A program made the position numbers and the translations under genes. Of a stretch of 47,916 bases of DNA, positions 37,623 through 47,916 are shown one piece after another. Numbering within the stretch: the first letter of the stretch is position 1; every line of letters begins with the position of its first letter. Source of the DNA: an uncultured Synechococcaceae cyanobacterium (lineage in GTDB: Bacteria > Cyanobacteriota > Cyanobacteriia > PCC-6307 > Cyanobiaceae); the NCBI GenBank assembly GCA_902572395.1, contig CACGFX010000009.1, positions 1 to 47,916 of the forward strand, in the 5' to 3' direction. The notes beneath the pieces are model-generated. The model saw only the letters and a list, made by a program, of their open reading frames with translations. It was not told the DNA's origin and ran no database searches.

Positions 37623-39161
37623 TTGTCTGAAATAAAAGAAGCACGCTTACAAAAAGCTAATTCACTCATCAGTAAAGGTTTTGCTTCTTACGCACAGAGT
37701 TTTAAGGTCTCAAATACTACAAAATTTCTTTTTCAAAAATTTGATTATTTAGAAAATGGTCAAGAGGAAGACTTCAGTGTTGCTATTGCTGGAAGAGTGA
37801 TGGCAAAAAGGATAATGGGTAAAATTGCCTTTTTTACAATAAGCGATCAAGATGGTCAGATTCAGCTTTATCTTGAAAAAAAGATTATTAACTTAAATTT
37901 AGAAAAACAAAAATTACTTTCTTTTGAAGATATCAAGGAAATAGTAGATATTGGTGATTGGATAGGCGTCTATGGAACTATTAAAAAAACAAATAAAGGT
38001 GAGCTTTCTATAAAAGTAGAAAAGTGGGAAATGTTATCCAAATCATTACAACCTCTGCCAGATAAATGGCATGGATTGACTGATATTGAAAAAAGATATA
38101 GACAACGTTATTTAGATTTAATAGTGAATCCTCACTCTAAAAATGTATTTAAAACAAGAGCAAAATGTATAAGTTTTATAAGAAAATGGTTAGATAATAG
38201 AAATTTTTTAGAGATAGAGACTCCAATTCTGCAATCTGAAGCTGGTGGTGCTGAAGCTAGACCATTTATAACTCATCACAATACATTAGATATTCCGCTG
38301 TATCTAAGAATAGCTACAGAATTACATTTAAAAAGAATGGTTGTTGGAGGATTTGAAAAAGTATATGAATTGGGAAGAATCTTTCGTAATGAGGGGATAA
38401 GTACAAGGCACAATCCAGAATTCACCTCAGTTGAAATTTATCAAGCTTTTTCTGACTATGTCGATATGATGAATTTAACAGAAGAATTGATCAAAGACAT
38501 TGTAGCTGATGCATGTGGGTCTTTAAATATAAATTATCAAAATAAAGAAATTGATTTTTCTAAACCTTGGACAAGAGTATCCATGAAAGATATTGTAAAA
38601 AAATATACAGGGATTGATTTTGATTCTTTCAGTGGAGACTTTCAAGCAGCAAAACAAGCCGTTAAAAGTATAAATGTTGATTGCTCTGATAAAGTCAACA
38701 CTATAGGAAGACTTTTAAATGAAGTCTTTGAGCAAAAAGTAGAATCAAAACTTATAGAACCCACTTTTGTTATCGATTATCCTGTTGAAATTTCTCCTTT
38801 AGCTAGGCCTCATCTTGATAATAAAGAAATGGTTCAGAGATTCGAATTATTCATTGTTGGTCGTGAGCTAGCAAATGCGTTTAGTGAGTTGATAGATCCA
38901 GTAGATCAAAGAGAAAGAATGCAGCTACAGCAATCTCTTAGGGATGAAGGAGATCTTGAGGCTCACTGTGTAGATGAAGATTTCTTGAATGCTTTAGAGA
39001 TTGGCATGCCCCCTACTGGAGGATTAGGCATAGGCATTGATAGGCTTATCATGTTAATTACTAATAGCGCATCAATTAGAGATGTAATCCCTTTCCCTTT
39101 GTTAAAACCAGAAATAACTTCAAAAAAAAATGAAAAATCACCCTTGAATGAAGTAAAATAG
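37623..39161 (+). CDS. lysS: Lysyl-tRNA synthetase (class II)
   Basis: This 512-residue class II enzyme charges tRNA-Lys. The N-terminal OB-fold anticodon-binding domain (about 50-150, [23 protein letters not shown]) is followed by the catalytic core. Motif 1 includes [21 protein letters not shown], motif 2 includes [22 protein letters not shown] and motif 3 includes [13 protein letters not shown]. The start is TTG at 37623 (MSEIKEARL); no in-frame ATG gives an adequate N-terminus. It is followed 28 nt later by a small gene of unknown function. Confidence 0.97.
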   Translation: MSEIKEARLQKANSLISKGFASYAQSFKVSNTTKFLFQKFDYLENGQEEDFSVAIAGRVMAKRIMGKIAFFTISDQDGQIQLYLEKKIINLNLEKQKLLSFEDIKEIVDIGDWIGVYGTIKKTNKGELSIKVEKWEMLSKSLQPLPDKWHGLTDIEKRYRQRYLDLIVNPHSKNVFKTRAKCISFIRKWLDNRNFLEIETPILQSEAGGAEARPFITHHNTLDIPLYLRIATELHLKRMVVGGFEKVYELGRIFRNEGISTRHNPEFTSVEIYQAFSDYVDMMNLTEELIKDIVADACGSLNINYQNKEIDFSKPWTRVSMKDIVKKYTGIDFDSFSGDFQAAKQAVKSINVDCSDKVNTIGRLLNEVFEQKVESKLIEPTFVIDYPVEISPLARPHLDNKEMVQRFELFIVGRELANAFSELIDPVDQRERMQLQQSLRDEGDLEAHCVDEDFLNALEIGMPPTGGLGIGIDRLIMLITNSASIRDVIPFPLLKPEITSKKNEKSPLNEVK

Positions 39162-39189
39162 AAGAATTAATCCAATACGAAATTTTTAA

Positions 39190-39438
39190 ATGAGTGGTGA
39201 ACGTGTTGGTTTCCGTTTCAAACACGCGGATGCAGTAGTAAAAAGGAATCCTCAGGGCCGATCAAGAAGAGGATGGGTTATTGAACCAGTAGAGCAAACT
39301 ACAAGTAGAGGAACAAAAATGCCTGCATACAAAATTCGCTGGAGAGACAGTGAGAGACCTGAAACAGTTTTACAGCATATGTTAATTGCAGATCCAGATC
39401 CTTCCCCACCTCCAAGTTCAGTAAGTTTAGATTCGTAG
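39190..39438 (+). CDS. Small conserved-looking protein of unknown function
   Basis: This 82-residue soluble protein has no signal peptide. It begins with GERVGFRFKHADAVVKRNPQ, has a basic patch (GRSRRGW), then strands WVIEPVEQT, MPAYKIRWRD and ETVLQHMLI, and ends in an acidic, proline-rich tail (DPDPSPPPSS). The run of short strands with V-x-V-K...W-V...Y-K-I-R-W resembles a small SH3- or KOW-like barrel, but this is only an eye-level impression. It lies between lysS and the convergent smpB, a translation neighbourhood. Codon use and composition do not stand out, so it is likely a genuine lineage gene. Confidence 0.8.
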   Translation: MSGERVGFRFKHADAVVKRNPQGRSRRGWVIEPVEQTTSRGTKMPAYKIRWRDSERPETVLQHMLIADPDPSPPPSSVSLDS

Positions 39439-39462
39439 TTGCAATAATTTTGCACAAAAATT

Positions 39463-39939
39463 TCATCTTTTTAGTGCAGAGTTGATTTCTTTTTTTATAC
39501 TTTTTTGTTTTTCATCTTGGCGTTTGTCATGTAATTTTTTCCCTTTGCCGACTCCAATAGTTAGTTTTATCCATGAGCCTTTTAAATAAAGAGATAATGG
39601 AACAATAGTCATTCCTTTTTTTTCAGAATTGGATTTCATTTTTATTATTTCTTTTTTATGAAGCAGCAACTTTCTATTTCTTAATGGATCATGATTAAAG
39701 AAAGATCCCACATTTTTATGTGGTGAAATGTGAACATTTAATAATAAGATCTCACCATCTCTAAACGTACAGTAACCATCTCTTAAATTTGCTTTTCCGT
39801 TTCTAATGGACTTTACTTCAGTCCCTAAAAGCTCAATTCCAGCTTCGATTGTTTCAGATATTGCATATTGAAATTTTGCATATCTATTCTCAGCTAGAAG
39901 TTTAAAATTATTTTTAACTTTGTTTGAATTTTTTGCCAT
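39463..39939 (-). CDS. smpB: SsrA-binding protein SmpB
   Basis: SmpB binds tmRNA and brings it to stalled ribosomes for trans-translation. The 158-residue sequence has the OB-fold start [20 protein letters not shown] and [19 protein letters not shown]. The family HxSPHK-like segment follows ([11 protein letters not shown]), as does the basic C-terminal tail starting [16 protein letters not shown] (the GKKxxDKR motif). That tail is normally disordered until it enters the mRNA channel. No tmRNA gene is seen nearby. It is divergent from ruvB (51 nt) and convergent with the small unknown gene. Confidence 0.96.
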   Translation of the reverse strand: MAKNSNKVKNNFKLLAENRYAKFQYAISETIEAGIELLGTEVKSIRNGKANLRDGYCTFRDGEILLLNVHISPHKNVGSFFNHDPLRNRKLLLHKKEIIKMKSNSEKKGMTIVPLSLYLKGSWIKLTIGVGKGKKLHDKRQDEKQKSIKKEINSALKR

Positions 39940-39990
39940 TTTAGTTATAAAAATCTTTCTACTAAGAACAAATGCAATTAACCTTTTATT

Positions 39991-41049
39991 ATGGCAATAA
40001 TTTCTTCAAATTTAGGCGATAATAACTTTTCTCTTCGTAAAAAAGAGCTTAGGCTAGTTGATTCAAAAATAATTCCAGAAGAAAAAAGAAATAAAAATCT
40101 GAACTTAGCGAGGCCTCTTACTTTGAACGAATTTATTGGCCAAGAACAACTTAAATCTTCTTTAAGAATAGCTATAGATGCTTCAATTTTTAGAGAAGAA
40201 CCGATGGAGCATACTCTTTTATATGGACAGCCTGGTTTAGGTAAGACTACTCTTGCTTTTTTGATAGCTCATGAATTGAATACAAAATGTAGGATAGCGA
40301 CTGCGCCAGCAATTGAAAGACCCAGAGATATTGTAGGTTTACTTCTTGGACTAAAGGATGGTGAAGTTTTATTTATCGATGAAATACATCGCTTAAATAG
40401 GTTAACTGAAGAGTTGTTATATTCTGCAATGGAGGATTTTAGACTTGACTTAACTATGGGAGCTAATAGAGGAGCCCGTTGCAGAACAATTAATCTACCT
40501 AGGTTTACTCTGATTGGCGCGACTACTAAATTAGCCTCTATAAGTGCACCTCTAAGAGATAGATTTGGTATATCTCAGAAAATTGATTTTTACACATATG
40601 AAGAATTAAAAAAAATAATTGATAATTTTTCCCGATTAATAAATCTCACTATAGATAATGAAGCATCTTATGATTTAGCGAAGATATCTCGAGGGACTCC
40701 AAGAATTGCTTTAAGATTATTAAGACGAGTTAGAGATTATGCTCAAGTTGTTAATAAAACTAATATGGTCTCATTGAATTTAATAAAAAAAGCTTTAAAT
40801 TCTTACCAAATAGACGAAAAAGGATTGGATTCTTTAGATAGACACTATTTATCTTTTCTTAACCAAAACAATAATATTCCAACTGGCCTTGATGCAATTG
40901 CAGCTGGCTTGGGTGATGATTCTTCAATGTTAGAATTTGTAGTTGAGCCATATTTAATAAAAATTGGTTTTGTCACAAGAACTCCTCGAGGAAGATTGCT
41001 TACTGCTTTGGGAAAAAAATACATTGATTCAAAAAATGATAACTTTTAA
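39991..41049 (+). CDS. ruvB: Holliday junction branch-migration helicase RuvB
   Basis: RuvB is a hexameric AAA+ motor that drives branch migration with RuvA. Walker A GQPGLGKT is at residues 79-86, Walker B with DEIH at 130-133, and sensor 1 in TLIGATT. The arginine finger lies in SAPLRDRFG and the C-terminal winged helix ends near [18 protein letters not shown]. The 352 residues include an N-terminal extension of about 30 residues relative to E. coli. The last 14 nt overlap the start of the following TPR gene. Confidence 0.97.
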   Translation: MAIISSNLGDNNFSLRKKELRLVDSKIIPEEKRNKNLNLARPLTLNEFIGQEQLKSSLRIAIDASIFREEPMEHTLLYGQPGLGKTTLAFLIAHELNTKCRIATAPAIERPRDIVGLLLGLKDGEVLFIDEIHRLNRLTEELLYSAMEDFRLDLTMGANRGARCRTINLPRFTLIGATTKLASISAPLRDRFGISQKIDFYTYEELKKIIDNFSRLINLTIDNEASYDLAKISRGTPRIALRLLRRVRDYAQVVNKTNMVSLNLIKKALNSYQIDEKGLDSLDRHYLSFLNQNNNIPTGLDAIAAGLGDDSSMLEFVVEPYLIKIGFVTRTPRGRLLTALGKKYIDSKNDNF

Positions 41050-41824
41050 AAAAGTTAAGGTTTGTTTTGTAATAATTTTTGTCTTTTTGAATATTTTTTA
41101 TGTTGCCCCATGCTATTCATTATCTTTAAGGGAGGATTTGTTTAAAAATGCATTAGACTTAAGTTCAAGAGGAAAATTTAATCTCGCTTTACAAGAATGG
41201 AATAAATATCTTGATTCTTATCCCGATGATGCTGCAGGTTTTAGCAATAGAGGAAATGTAAGACTTGTTATAGGAGATGTAAAGGGATCAATAGATGACC
41301 AAAATAAGGCAATAAGTTTGCATCCTAGTGAAATAGATCCCTACATTAACAGGGGGATAGCAGAGGAAGCATTGGATCTATGGTCGTTAGCGAAAAAAGA
41401 TTATATGTTCGTTATTTCGCAAGATAGTAAAAATTTCTCTGCATTATATAATTTGGCTAATGTAGAAGGATCTACATCACATTGGGAAAAAGCTAGAGAT
41501 TTATTTGCAAAAGCTGCTTTATATAACCCTGGATTTGCTATGGCTAGATCGAGTATGGCATTAGCAGATTTCCAGTTGGGGAATATTGATGAATCTGAAA
41601 AAGAATTAAAAAAATTAATTAGACGTTATCCAACTTTTGCTGATGCTAGGGCAGCTTTAACAGCTTTGAATTGGTCCAAGGGTGAATCTGGGAAAGCAGA
41701 GAGTAATTGGATAGCGGTAACTGAATTAGATCCTAGATATAGTGATGAAGAATGGTTGAAAAAAATAAGAAGATGGCCTCCACAACCAATTAAAGATTTA
41801 ATGAACTTTATCGATTTAAAATAA
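41036..41824 (+). CDS. Exported TPR-repeat protein
   Basis: I choose ATG at 41036 (262 residues), overlapping the ruvB end by 14 nt. From there residues 1-30 form a clear signal peptide: basic MITFKKVK, a hydrophobic stretch [15 protein letters not shown], then CYSLS. A longer frame from 40964 would place a non-signal, polar lead inside ruvB. The rest (about 35-240) is made of roughly six tetratricopeptide repeats, with repeated A-x(3)-W/Y...L-x-P spacing such as [31 protein letters not shown] and [14 protein letters not shown]. TPRs mediate protein contacts, probably in the periplasm or thylakoid lumen. An M20 amidohydrolase gene follows after 3 nt. Confidence 0.85.
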   Translation: MITFKKVKVCFVIIFVFLNIFYVAPCYSLSLREDLFKNALDLSSRGKFNLALQEWNKYLDSYPDDAAGFSNRGNVRLVIGDVKGSIDDQNKAISLHPSEIDPYINRGIAEEALDLWSLAKKDYMFVISQDSKNFSALYNLANVEGSTSHWEKARDLFAKAALYNPGFAMARSSMALADFQLGNIDESEKELKKLIRRYPTFADARAALTALNWSKGESGKAESNWIAVTELDPRYSDEEWLKKIRRWPPQPIKDLMNFIDLK

Positions 41825-41827
41825 GTG

Positions 41828-43012
41828 ATGAATAGAGATCAGGTTTATGAAAAAATTGATTCGTTTAATGATGAATTAATTAATTTAAGAAGACATATCC
41901 ATGCACATCCGGAATTAAGTGGACTTGAAAATCAAACGGCGATTTTGATAAGTGGTTTTTTAAAAAATATTGGTTGGAATGTTAGAGAATCTATTGGCAG
42001 GACCGGAGTTGTAGCTGATTTTGGACCCTTAGATAAGGGCATTATAGGTTTAAGAGTAGATATGGATGCTTTGCCAATATTTGAGGAAACTAAATTAAGT
42101 TTTGCTTCAAAAGTAGATGGTGTTATGCATGCTTGTGGTCACGATTTGCATATATCGATTGGATTGGGGGTGGCAAAAATTATTAAGGATTTAAAACTAA
42201 ATTTTGGGATTCGGATAATTTTTCAGCCAGCTGAAGAAATTGCGAGCGGAGCTAGATGGATGATTAAGGATGGTGCAATTAATGGGTTAAACCATATTTT
42301 AGGAGTCCATGTTTACCCAGATTTATCAGTAGGGACTATTGGAATTAAAGAGGGGAGTTTAACCGCAGCTGCGGGAGAACTTAAGGTAGAGATTAAAGGA
42401 AAATCAGGGCATGGTGCTCGACCTTATGAAGGAGTTGATGCTATTTGGGCGGCCTCTAAAGTAATCTCGGGAATTCAAGAATCAATAACACGGAAGTTAG
42501 ATCCTCTAGATCCTGTAGTAATAACTTTTGGGAAAATAAATGGTGGCAATGCATTCAATGTTCTTGCAGAAAAAGTTAATTTAATTGGTACAGTAAGATG
42601 TACTAATCGTAAACTATTTAAGAATATTGGTAATTGGCTCAATGAAAATATCAATTCATTAGCTAATAGTTGCGGAGCTGAAGCAAAAGTAATATTTAGA
42701 GAAATCACTCCGGCAGTTAATAATAATTCTGAAATTAACAGAGTCCTTAGAGATTCGGGAATTAAAGTTTTGGGTCAAGAAAATGTTATCGAATTACAAA
42801 AACCATCATTAGGAGCTGAGGATTTTGCCGAATTTTTAAAAGATATTCCAGGGGCTATGTTTAGGCTTGGAGTTTCGAGTTCAAATGGATGTGCTCCGCT
42901 TCATAGTTCTAAATTTGATCCAGATGAAAGAGCTATTGCTATTGGAATTAAAGTAATAACAGAATCCATTGTAAAATTAAACAATGAAAAAATTAATACA
43001 ATTGGTAAATGA
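41828..43012 (+). CDS. M20 family metal-dependent amidohydrolase
   Basis: This enzyme resembles the M20D/IAA-amino-acid hydrolase and hippurate hydrolase group, which cleave N-acyl amino acids. The metal site is visible in RRHIHAHPELSG, HACGHD (residues 101-106, with Cys103 and His105), Glu136/Glu137 in QPAEEIASGARW, His161 (GVHVYPD) and the late CAPLHSSKFDPDE. The dimerisation domain follows GKSGHGARPYEGVDAI. I start at ATG 41828 (394 residues); GTG at 41825 is an alternative by one codon. The substrate is not certain. The 3' end overlaps the next small gene by 4 nt. Confidence 0.93.
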   Translation: MNRDQVYEKIDSFNDELINLRRHIHAHPELSGLENQTAILISGFLKNIGWNVRESIGRTGVVADFGPLDKGIIGLRVDMDALPIFEETKLSFASKVDGVMHACGHDLHISIGLGVAKIIKDLKLNFGIRIIFQPAEEIASGARWMIKDGAINGLNHILGVHVYPDLSVGTIGIKEGSLTAAAGELKVEIKGKSGHGARPYEGVDAIWAASKVISGIQESITRKLDPLDPVVITFGKINGGNAFNVLAEKVNLIGTVRCTNRKLFKNIGNWLNENINSLANSCGAEAKVIFREITPAVNNNSEINRVLRDSGIKVLGQENVIELQKPSLGAEDFAEFLKDIPGAMFRLGVSSSNGCAPLHSSKFDPDERAIAIGIKVITESIVKLNNEKINTIGK

Positions 43013-43224
43013 AAATTAATAAAAGATTTATTTTATCTTTTGTGGCTCCTTTCATGATCCTCATATCTACTGTCGGATTAATATTTAGAGGAAATTCCAA
43101 GAAGATTTTTTATTTACCTATTGGCGTAATGGGAGTTGTAATTATTTTGGAGAGGGGTATAAGCAGACAATTGAATAGGAAAAATATTCTAAATAAGATA
43201 AAGACGTATAAAAAAGCTAAATAA
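43009..43224 (+). CDS. Small two-helix membrane protein, possibly DUF3188
   Basis: This 71-residue protein has two hydrophobic helices (about residues 8-25 and 32-47) separated by FRGNSKKIFY, and a basic C-terminal tail with many lysines and arginines. The start ATG overlaps the M20 stop (ATGA), so it is probably translated with it. The size and two-helix form recall DUF3188, a cyanobacterial family of unknown function; that family name is a tentative recollection. The positive tail suggests the C-terminus faces the cytoplasm. Confidence 0.7.
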   Translation: MKINKRFILSFVAPFMILISTVGLIFRGNSKKIFYLPIGVMGVVIILERGISRQLNRKNILNKIKTYKKAK

Positions 43225-43293
43225 AATTATTTTATTTATTTTTACTCAATATGAGATGACTATTTTTTAGAAAAGAGCTATTAATAATATTAA

Positions 43294-43373
43294 TACTAGG
43301 GGTGCTAAGAATTTTAACTTAGCTGAGATCATACCCTTTGAACCTGAATCATTAACCTTGATGTAGGGAAGTG
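43294..43373 (+). promoter_or_regulatory. TPP riboswitch (THI element) of thiC
   Basis: The conserved core is present in order. ACTAGGGGTGC (43294 on) is followed by a TAAG/CTTA P3 stem, GCTGAGATCATACCC, TTTGAACCTGAATC, an ATCA/TGAT P4 stem, and GTAGGGAAGT (to 43372). TPP binding normally switches off expression. The P1 stem is short (TACT/AGTG). TAATAT at 43285-43290 is a possible -10 box. The segment AAGTG (43369-43373) could pair instead with CACTT (43400-43404), a possible expression platform 20 nt before the thiC ATG. No T-run terminator is present, so translational control is more likely. Confidence 0.93.
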
Positions 43374-43419
43374 AAGATTTGATCAAACTTTAGTAATAAC
43401 ACTTTAAAAAAATTTGTAA

Positions 43420-44793
<1,374 letters not shown>

Positions 44794-44807
44794 TTATCAA
44801 TTAGTAT

Positions 44808-46814
44808 TTATAGAATTTCCTTCGTCTTATTAACTACGTTTTCGACCGTAAATCCAAAATTTTTCATACATTCGCCGCCTGGTGCTGATGCACCAAATCT
44901 GTCCATGGTAATACAAATCCCTTCAAAACCTGTATATTTATGCCAACCAAATGAATGGGCAGCTTCTACTACAACTCTCTTTTTCACACTACTAGGTAAA
45001 ACACTTTCTTTATAAGATTCTTCTTGCTCTTCAAAAAGTTCTACACAAGGCATAGAAACAACTCTAATTTTTTTACCGAAGTTTGAAATTTCTTTACCTG
45101 CTTCAATGCAAAGATTCAGTTCGCTTCCAGTACCAATAAATATTAGATCTGGTGTTCCTTCACAATCGGAAACTACATATCCTCCTAGAGCAACTTTGTC
45201 TATCGAAGTATTTTCTTGATTTGGCATACCTTGTCTACTTAAACAAAGGGCAGAAGGTCTTTTTCGATTTTCAATAGCGAGTTTATAAGCTCCACTCGTC
45301 TCATTGCCATCTCCAGGTCTGAAAACTAGCATGTTAGGCATTGCGCGAAGAGAAGGGATAGTTTCAATAGGTTGATGTGTTGGGCCATCTTCTCCTACAC
45401 CAATTGAATCATGAGTTAAGACATAGATTACTCCTAATTCGCTAAGTGCTGAAAGCCTCATTGAGCCTCTCATATAATCGGCGAAAACAAGGAAGGTTCC
45501 ACCATAAGGGATAAGACCACTATTGTGATAAGCAATTCCATTAAGCACAGCTGCCATTGCATGCTCTCGTACACCAAAATGTAAATATCTTTTTTCAGGG
45601 CTATGTGGCTGGAATGATCCAGTTTCACCTTTTATATCTGTGTAATTAGAGTGAGTTAAATCTGCAGATCCGCCAATTAGTTCGGGTAGGTTAGGACCTA
45701 GAGCACCCAAACATATTTGTGAATGCTTTCTGGTGGCTAATCCTTTATCATCAGGCGAATAAGAGGGGAGATCTGAGTCCCAATTCTCAGGTAATTTACC
45801 CTCTAACATTCTTTTTAACTCGGCTCCTTCAGAAGGATATTTTTTTTGATATTCTTCAAAGTTAGAATCCCATTCTTTCTCTAAATTTTCACCTTTGTTT
45901 ATTGATTTTCTAAAATGGGCGTATACTTCATCGGGTATTTCAAATGGAGGATATTCCCAATTTAGAAACTCTCTAGTTAATGCAGCTTCTTCTTCTCCCA
46001 CAGCTGCTCCATGGATTCCAGCAGTATCTGATTTATTGGGAGAACCATAACCTATGGTTGTAGAAATTTTTATAATTGAAGGCTTGTCTGTAATTAATTT
46101 TGCTTTTTCGATAGCTTCAGTGATTCCTTTTACATCATGATTCCCATCTTCAACATGTTGTATATGCCATCCATAAGCTTCGTATCTTTTTAGGACATCT
46201 TCGGTAAAAGAAACATCAGTTCGCCCATCAATTGTAATTTGATTATCGTCATAAAGTGCAATTAATTTTCCAAGCTTAAGATGACCAGCTAATGAGCAGG
46301 CCTCTGATGCAATACCTTCTTGATTACAGCCATCACCCATTATTACGTAAGTATAGTGATCAACAATATTGCAATCAGGCTTATTAAATTTTGCTGCTAA
46401 GTGTGTTTCAGCTATTGCTAAACCAACCGCATTTGAAATTCCTGCTCCAAGAGGACCAGCTGTAACTTCAACACCTTCAGTTTCGAATGTTTCTGGATGG
46501 CCAGGAGTTTTTGATCCCCATTGCCTAAATTCTTTAATATCTTCTATGGAAACTGATTTATATCCTGTCAAATGAAGTAAGGAATATAACAACATACAGC
46601 CATGACCAGCTGATAATACAAAACGGTCTCTATTGAACCATTTTGGGTTATTAGGGTTGTGATTAAGTATGTTTTGCCATAATGCATAGCCCATAGGAGC
46701 ACATCCCATTGGCAATCCAGGATGTCCACTATTAGATTTATTTACTGCATCTACAGCAAGCATTCTTATACTATTTACACAAAGTGATTCTAATGAAACA
46801 GATGCAGCGACCAT
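44808..46814 (-). CDS. tkt: Transketolase
   Basis: Transketolase transfers two-carbon ketol units in the Calvin-Benson cycle and pentose phosphate pathway, using thiamine diphosphate. The 668-residue sequence has [10 protein letters not shown], the [17 protein letters not shown] and TPGHPE segments that contact cofactor and substrate, and the TPP motif GDGCNQEG...DDNQITIDG. The pyrimidine domain contains [14 protein letters not shown] and [14 protein letters not shown]. It converges on thiC, which makes part of its own cofactor; this is a neat but probably coincidental link. fabF ends 43 nt upstream on the same strand, so cotranscription is plausible. Confidence 0.98.
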   Translation of the reverse strand: MVAASVSLESLCVNSIRMLAVDAVNKSNSGHPGLPMGCAPMGYALWQNILNHNPNNPKWFNRDRFVLSAGHGCMLLYSLLHLTGYKSVSIEDIKEFRQWGSKTPGHPETFETEGVEVTAGPLGAGISNAVGLAIAETHLAAKFNKPDCNIVDHYTYVIMGDGCNQEGIASEACSLAGHLKLGKLIALYDDNQITIDGRTDVSFTEDVLKRYEAYGWHIQHVEDGNHDVKGITEAIEKAKLITDKPSIIKISTTIGYGSPNKSDTAGIHGAAVGEEEAALTREFLNWEYPPFEIPDEVYAHFRKSINKGENLEKEWDSNFEEYQKKYPSEGAELKRMLEGKLPENWDSDLPSYSPDDKGLATRKHSQICLGALGPNLPELIGGSADLTHSNYTDIKGETGSFQPHSPEKRYLHFGVREHAMAAVLNGIAYHNSGLIPYGGTFLVFADYMRGSMRLSALSELGVIYVLTHDSIGVGEDGPTHQPIETIPSLRAMPNMLVFRPGDGNETSGAYKLAIENRKRPSALCLSRQGMPNQENTSIDKVALGGYVVSDCEGTPDLIFIGTGSELNLCIEAGKEISNFGKKIRVVSMPCVELFEEQEESYKESVLPSSVKKRVVVEAAHSFGWHKYTGFEGICITMDRFGASAPGGECMKNFGFTVENVVNKTKEIL

Positions 46815-46857
46815 TGTTTTAAAAAAAGTTAAGTTGGAAATACAGAATTGGTTGTCT

Positions 46858-47916
46858 TCAATTCATTTTGCTGAAAGCAAGGCAAACATTGTGACCACCA
46901 AAGCCGAAAGAATTAGAAAGAGCAACTCCTATTTGAGCTTCTCTTGCATTATTTGGTACATAATCAAGATCACATTCAGGATCTCGATTCACGTAGTTAA
47001 TTGTAGGAGGGATAAAATTATGTGTCAAAGAAAGTATACAAGCTACAGCTTCTATACCTCCTGAGCCTCCTAGGAGATGACCTGTCATCGACTTAGTAGA
47101 GCTTACAGGAATGAGGTAAGATCTGTCTCTAAAAATAGATTTAATTGCAGAAGTTTCATTTTTATCATTAGCTGATGTACTTGTTCCATGAGCATTTATG
47201 TAATCAACTTTTTCAAGGCTAAGACAAGCGTCTTCAATTGCTAACTTGATAGCTTCGGCGCCTCCAATCCCGCCTGGAGATGGAGCAGTGATATGATGAG
47301 CGTCACATGTTGTACCATAACCAACTATTTCTGCATAAATTTTCGCATTCCTTTTTTGTGCATTTTCTAAAGTTTCTAAAACAAGAATTCCAGATCCCTC
47401 TCCAATAACGAATCCATCTCTTTCTGCATCGAAAGGTCTGCTAGCAGTTTGAGGGCTTTCATTTCTGGAAGAAAGAGCTTTGGCACTGGCAAAACCAGCT
47501 ACTCCGAGAGGTGTAATACTTGCTTCTGCTCCCCCACAGATCATTGCATCTGCTTTTCCAAGTTGGAGTAATCTAAAAGAATCACCAATTGCATTTGAAC
47601 CGGCAGCGCAAGCGGTGGAAACAGAGGAACTTGGTCCTTTTGCACCCAAAGCGATTGCAGCCAACCCAGTTGCCATGTTTGGAATCATCATAGGGACTGT
47701 AAATGGACTTACTCTTTTAGGCCCTTTATGACTCAATATTTGAGCTTGACTTTCCATAGTTAGTAAGCCTCCAACACCAGAACCAATAATCACTCCAATT
47801 CTTGATTCGTTAGCTTCAGTAATTTCAAGTCCAGAATCATTAAAGGCTTGCTTTGCAGCAATAACTCCAAACTGGGAAAAACGATCCCATCTTTTGGATT
47901 CTTTAGCTTCAATAAA
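46858..47916 (-). CDS. fabF: 3-oxoacyl-[acyl-carrier-protein] synthase II, 5' end outside window
   Basis: KAS II (FabF) elongates acyl-ACP chains by condensation with malonyl-ACP. The frame is open from the stop at 46858 to the right edge (353 codons), starting within [17 protein letters not shown], so about 60 N-terminal residues are missing. The GTG at 47793 is internal, not the start. The thiolase-fold triad is visible: the active cysteine in [13 protein letters not shown], one histidine in [12 protein letters not shown], and another in [15 protein letters not shown]. The C-terminal [10 protein letters not shown] is typical. In related genomes acpP precedes fabF; here that lies beyond the window. 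Confidence 0.97.
   Translation of the reverse strand, partial: FIEAKESKRWDRFSQFGVIAAKQAFNDSGLEITEANESRIGVIIGSGVGGLLTMESQAQILSHKGPKRVSPFTVPMMIPNMATGLAAIALGAKGPSSSVSTACAAGSNAIGDSFRLLQLGKADAMICGGAEASITPLGVAGFASAKALSSRNESPQTASRPFDAERDGFVIGEGSGILVLETLENAQKRNAKIYAEIVGYGTTCDAHHITAPSPGGIGGAEAIKLAIEDACLSLEKVDYINAHGTSTSANDKNETSAIKSIFRDRSYLIPVSSTKSMTGHLLGGSGGIEAVACILSLTHNFIPPTINYVNRDPECDLDYVPNNAREAQIGVALSNSFGFGGHNVCLAFSKMN

Noticed and set aside
40964-41035. Longer N-terminus for the TPR protein beginning inside ruvB
   Set aside because: It would put 24 polar residues ahead of a clear signal peptide; ATG 41036 is the better start.
43377-43390. TTTGATCAAA palindrome after the TPP riboswitch as a terminator
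   Set aside because: It would leave a 4-nt loop and only 3 bp of A-T stem with no T-run after it.
47793-47793. GTG at 47793 as the fabF start
   Set aside because: The frame stays open to the window edge and the upstream residues ([22 protein letters not shown]) are typical FabF sequence, so the start lies outside the window.

Overview
The window is a very AT-rich, densely packed piece of a picocyanobacterial chromosome. The genes point to Prochlorococcus, probably a high-light-adapted strain. Evidence is the combination of psbZ, rpaB (ycf27), ycf23 (DUF561), a four-ACT aspartokinase, a B12-pathway gene (cobH) and an oxygenic-phototroph style gene order, with very low GC, short intergenic gaps and many ATGA/GTGA start-stop overlaps. 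The strain assignment is inference; no rRNA or other marker is present.

Layout. 1-3043: partial trigger factor gene (tig, minus), then asd-dapA (lysine/threonine branch), followed by rnj (RNase J) to 5109. 5106-11856: tilS (minus), ycf23 and uvrB (plus), then lysC and holA (minus). 11915-17267: cobH, mutS (minus), psbZ, ribH, one tRNA-Gly(GCC), a SnoaL-like protein and a GNAT acetyltransferase (minus). 17440-23609: secA, then a minus-strand block of cysE with an upstream GntR-type regulator, infC and miaA. 23758-28202: a same-strand run of gyrB, a small secreted protein, two crcB fluoride-channel genes and mgtE. 28270-34186: group 2 sigma factor, alpha/beta hydrolase (minus), PfkB kinase, tsaE (minus), ahcY, a DedA protein and ssb (minus). 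34318-37573: mreBCD and rpaB. 37623-43224: lysS, a small uncharacterised protein, smpB (minus), ruvB, a secreted TPR protein, an M20 amidohydrolase and a tiny membrane protein. 43294-44793: TPP riboswitch and thiC. 44808-47916: tkt and partial fabF (minus).

How the genes fit together. Most are core housekeeping genes: DNA replication and repair (uvrB, mutS, ruvB, ssb, holA, gyrB), translation and tRNA modification (infC, lysS, tilS, miaA, tsaE, smpB, tig), cofactors (ribH, cobH, thiC), aspartate-family amino acids (lysC, asd, dapA), cysteine (cysE), the methyl cycle (ahcY), cell shape (mreBCD), carbon metabolism (tkt, fabF) and photosynthesis or its regulation (psbZ, rpaB). No gene-less stretch exceeds 200 bases. 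The longest is 43225-43422, which holds the TPP riboswitch; next are 36643-36826, with one doubtful 45-codon ORF, and 17268-17439.

I saw no insertion sequence, prophage, CRISPR array, rRNA or obvious genomic island. I found no clear undescribed multi-gene system. The most interesting leads are sequence-level: an arginine-rich C-terminal tail on RNase J that resembles the PNPase-binding tail of cyanobacterial RNase E; a sliding-clamp-type motif in the N-terminal extension of MutS; a crcB pair with pore residues split between the two subunits; and an uncharacterised GntR regulator 3 nt upstream of cysE with a candidate operator.
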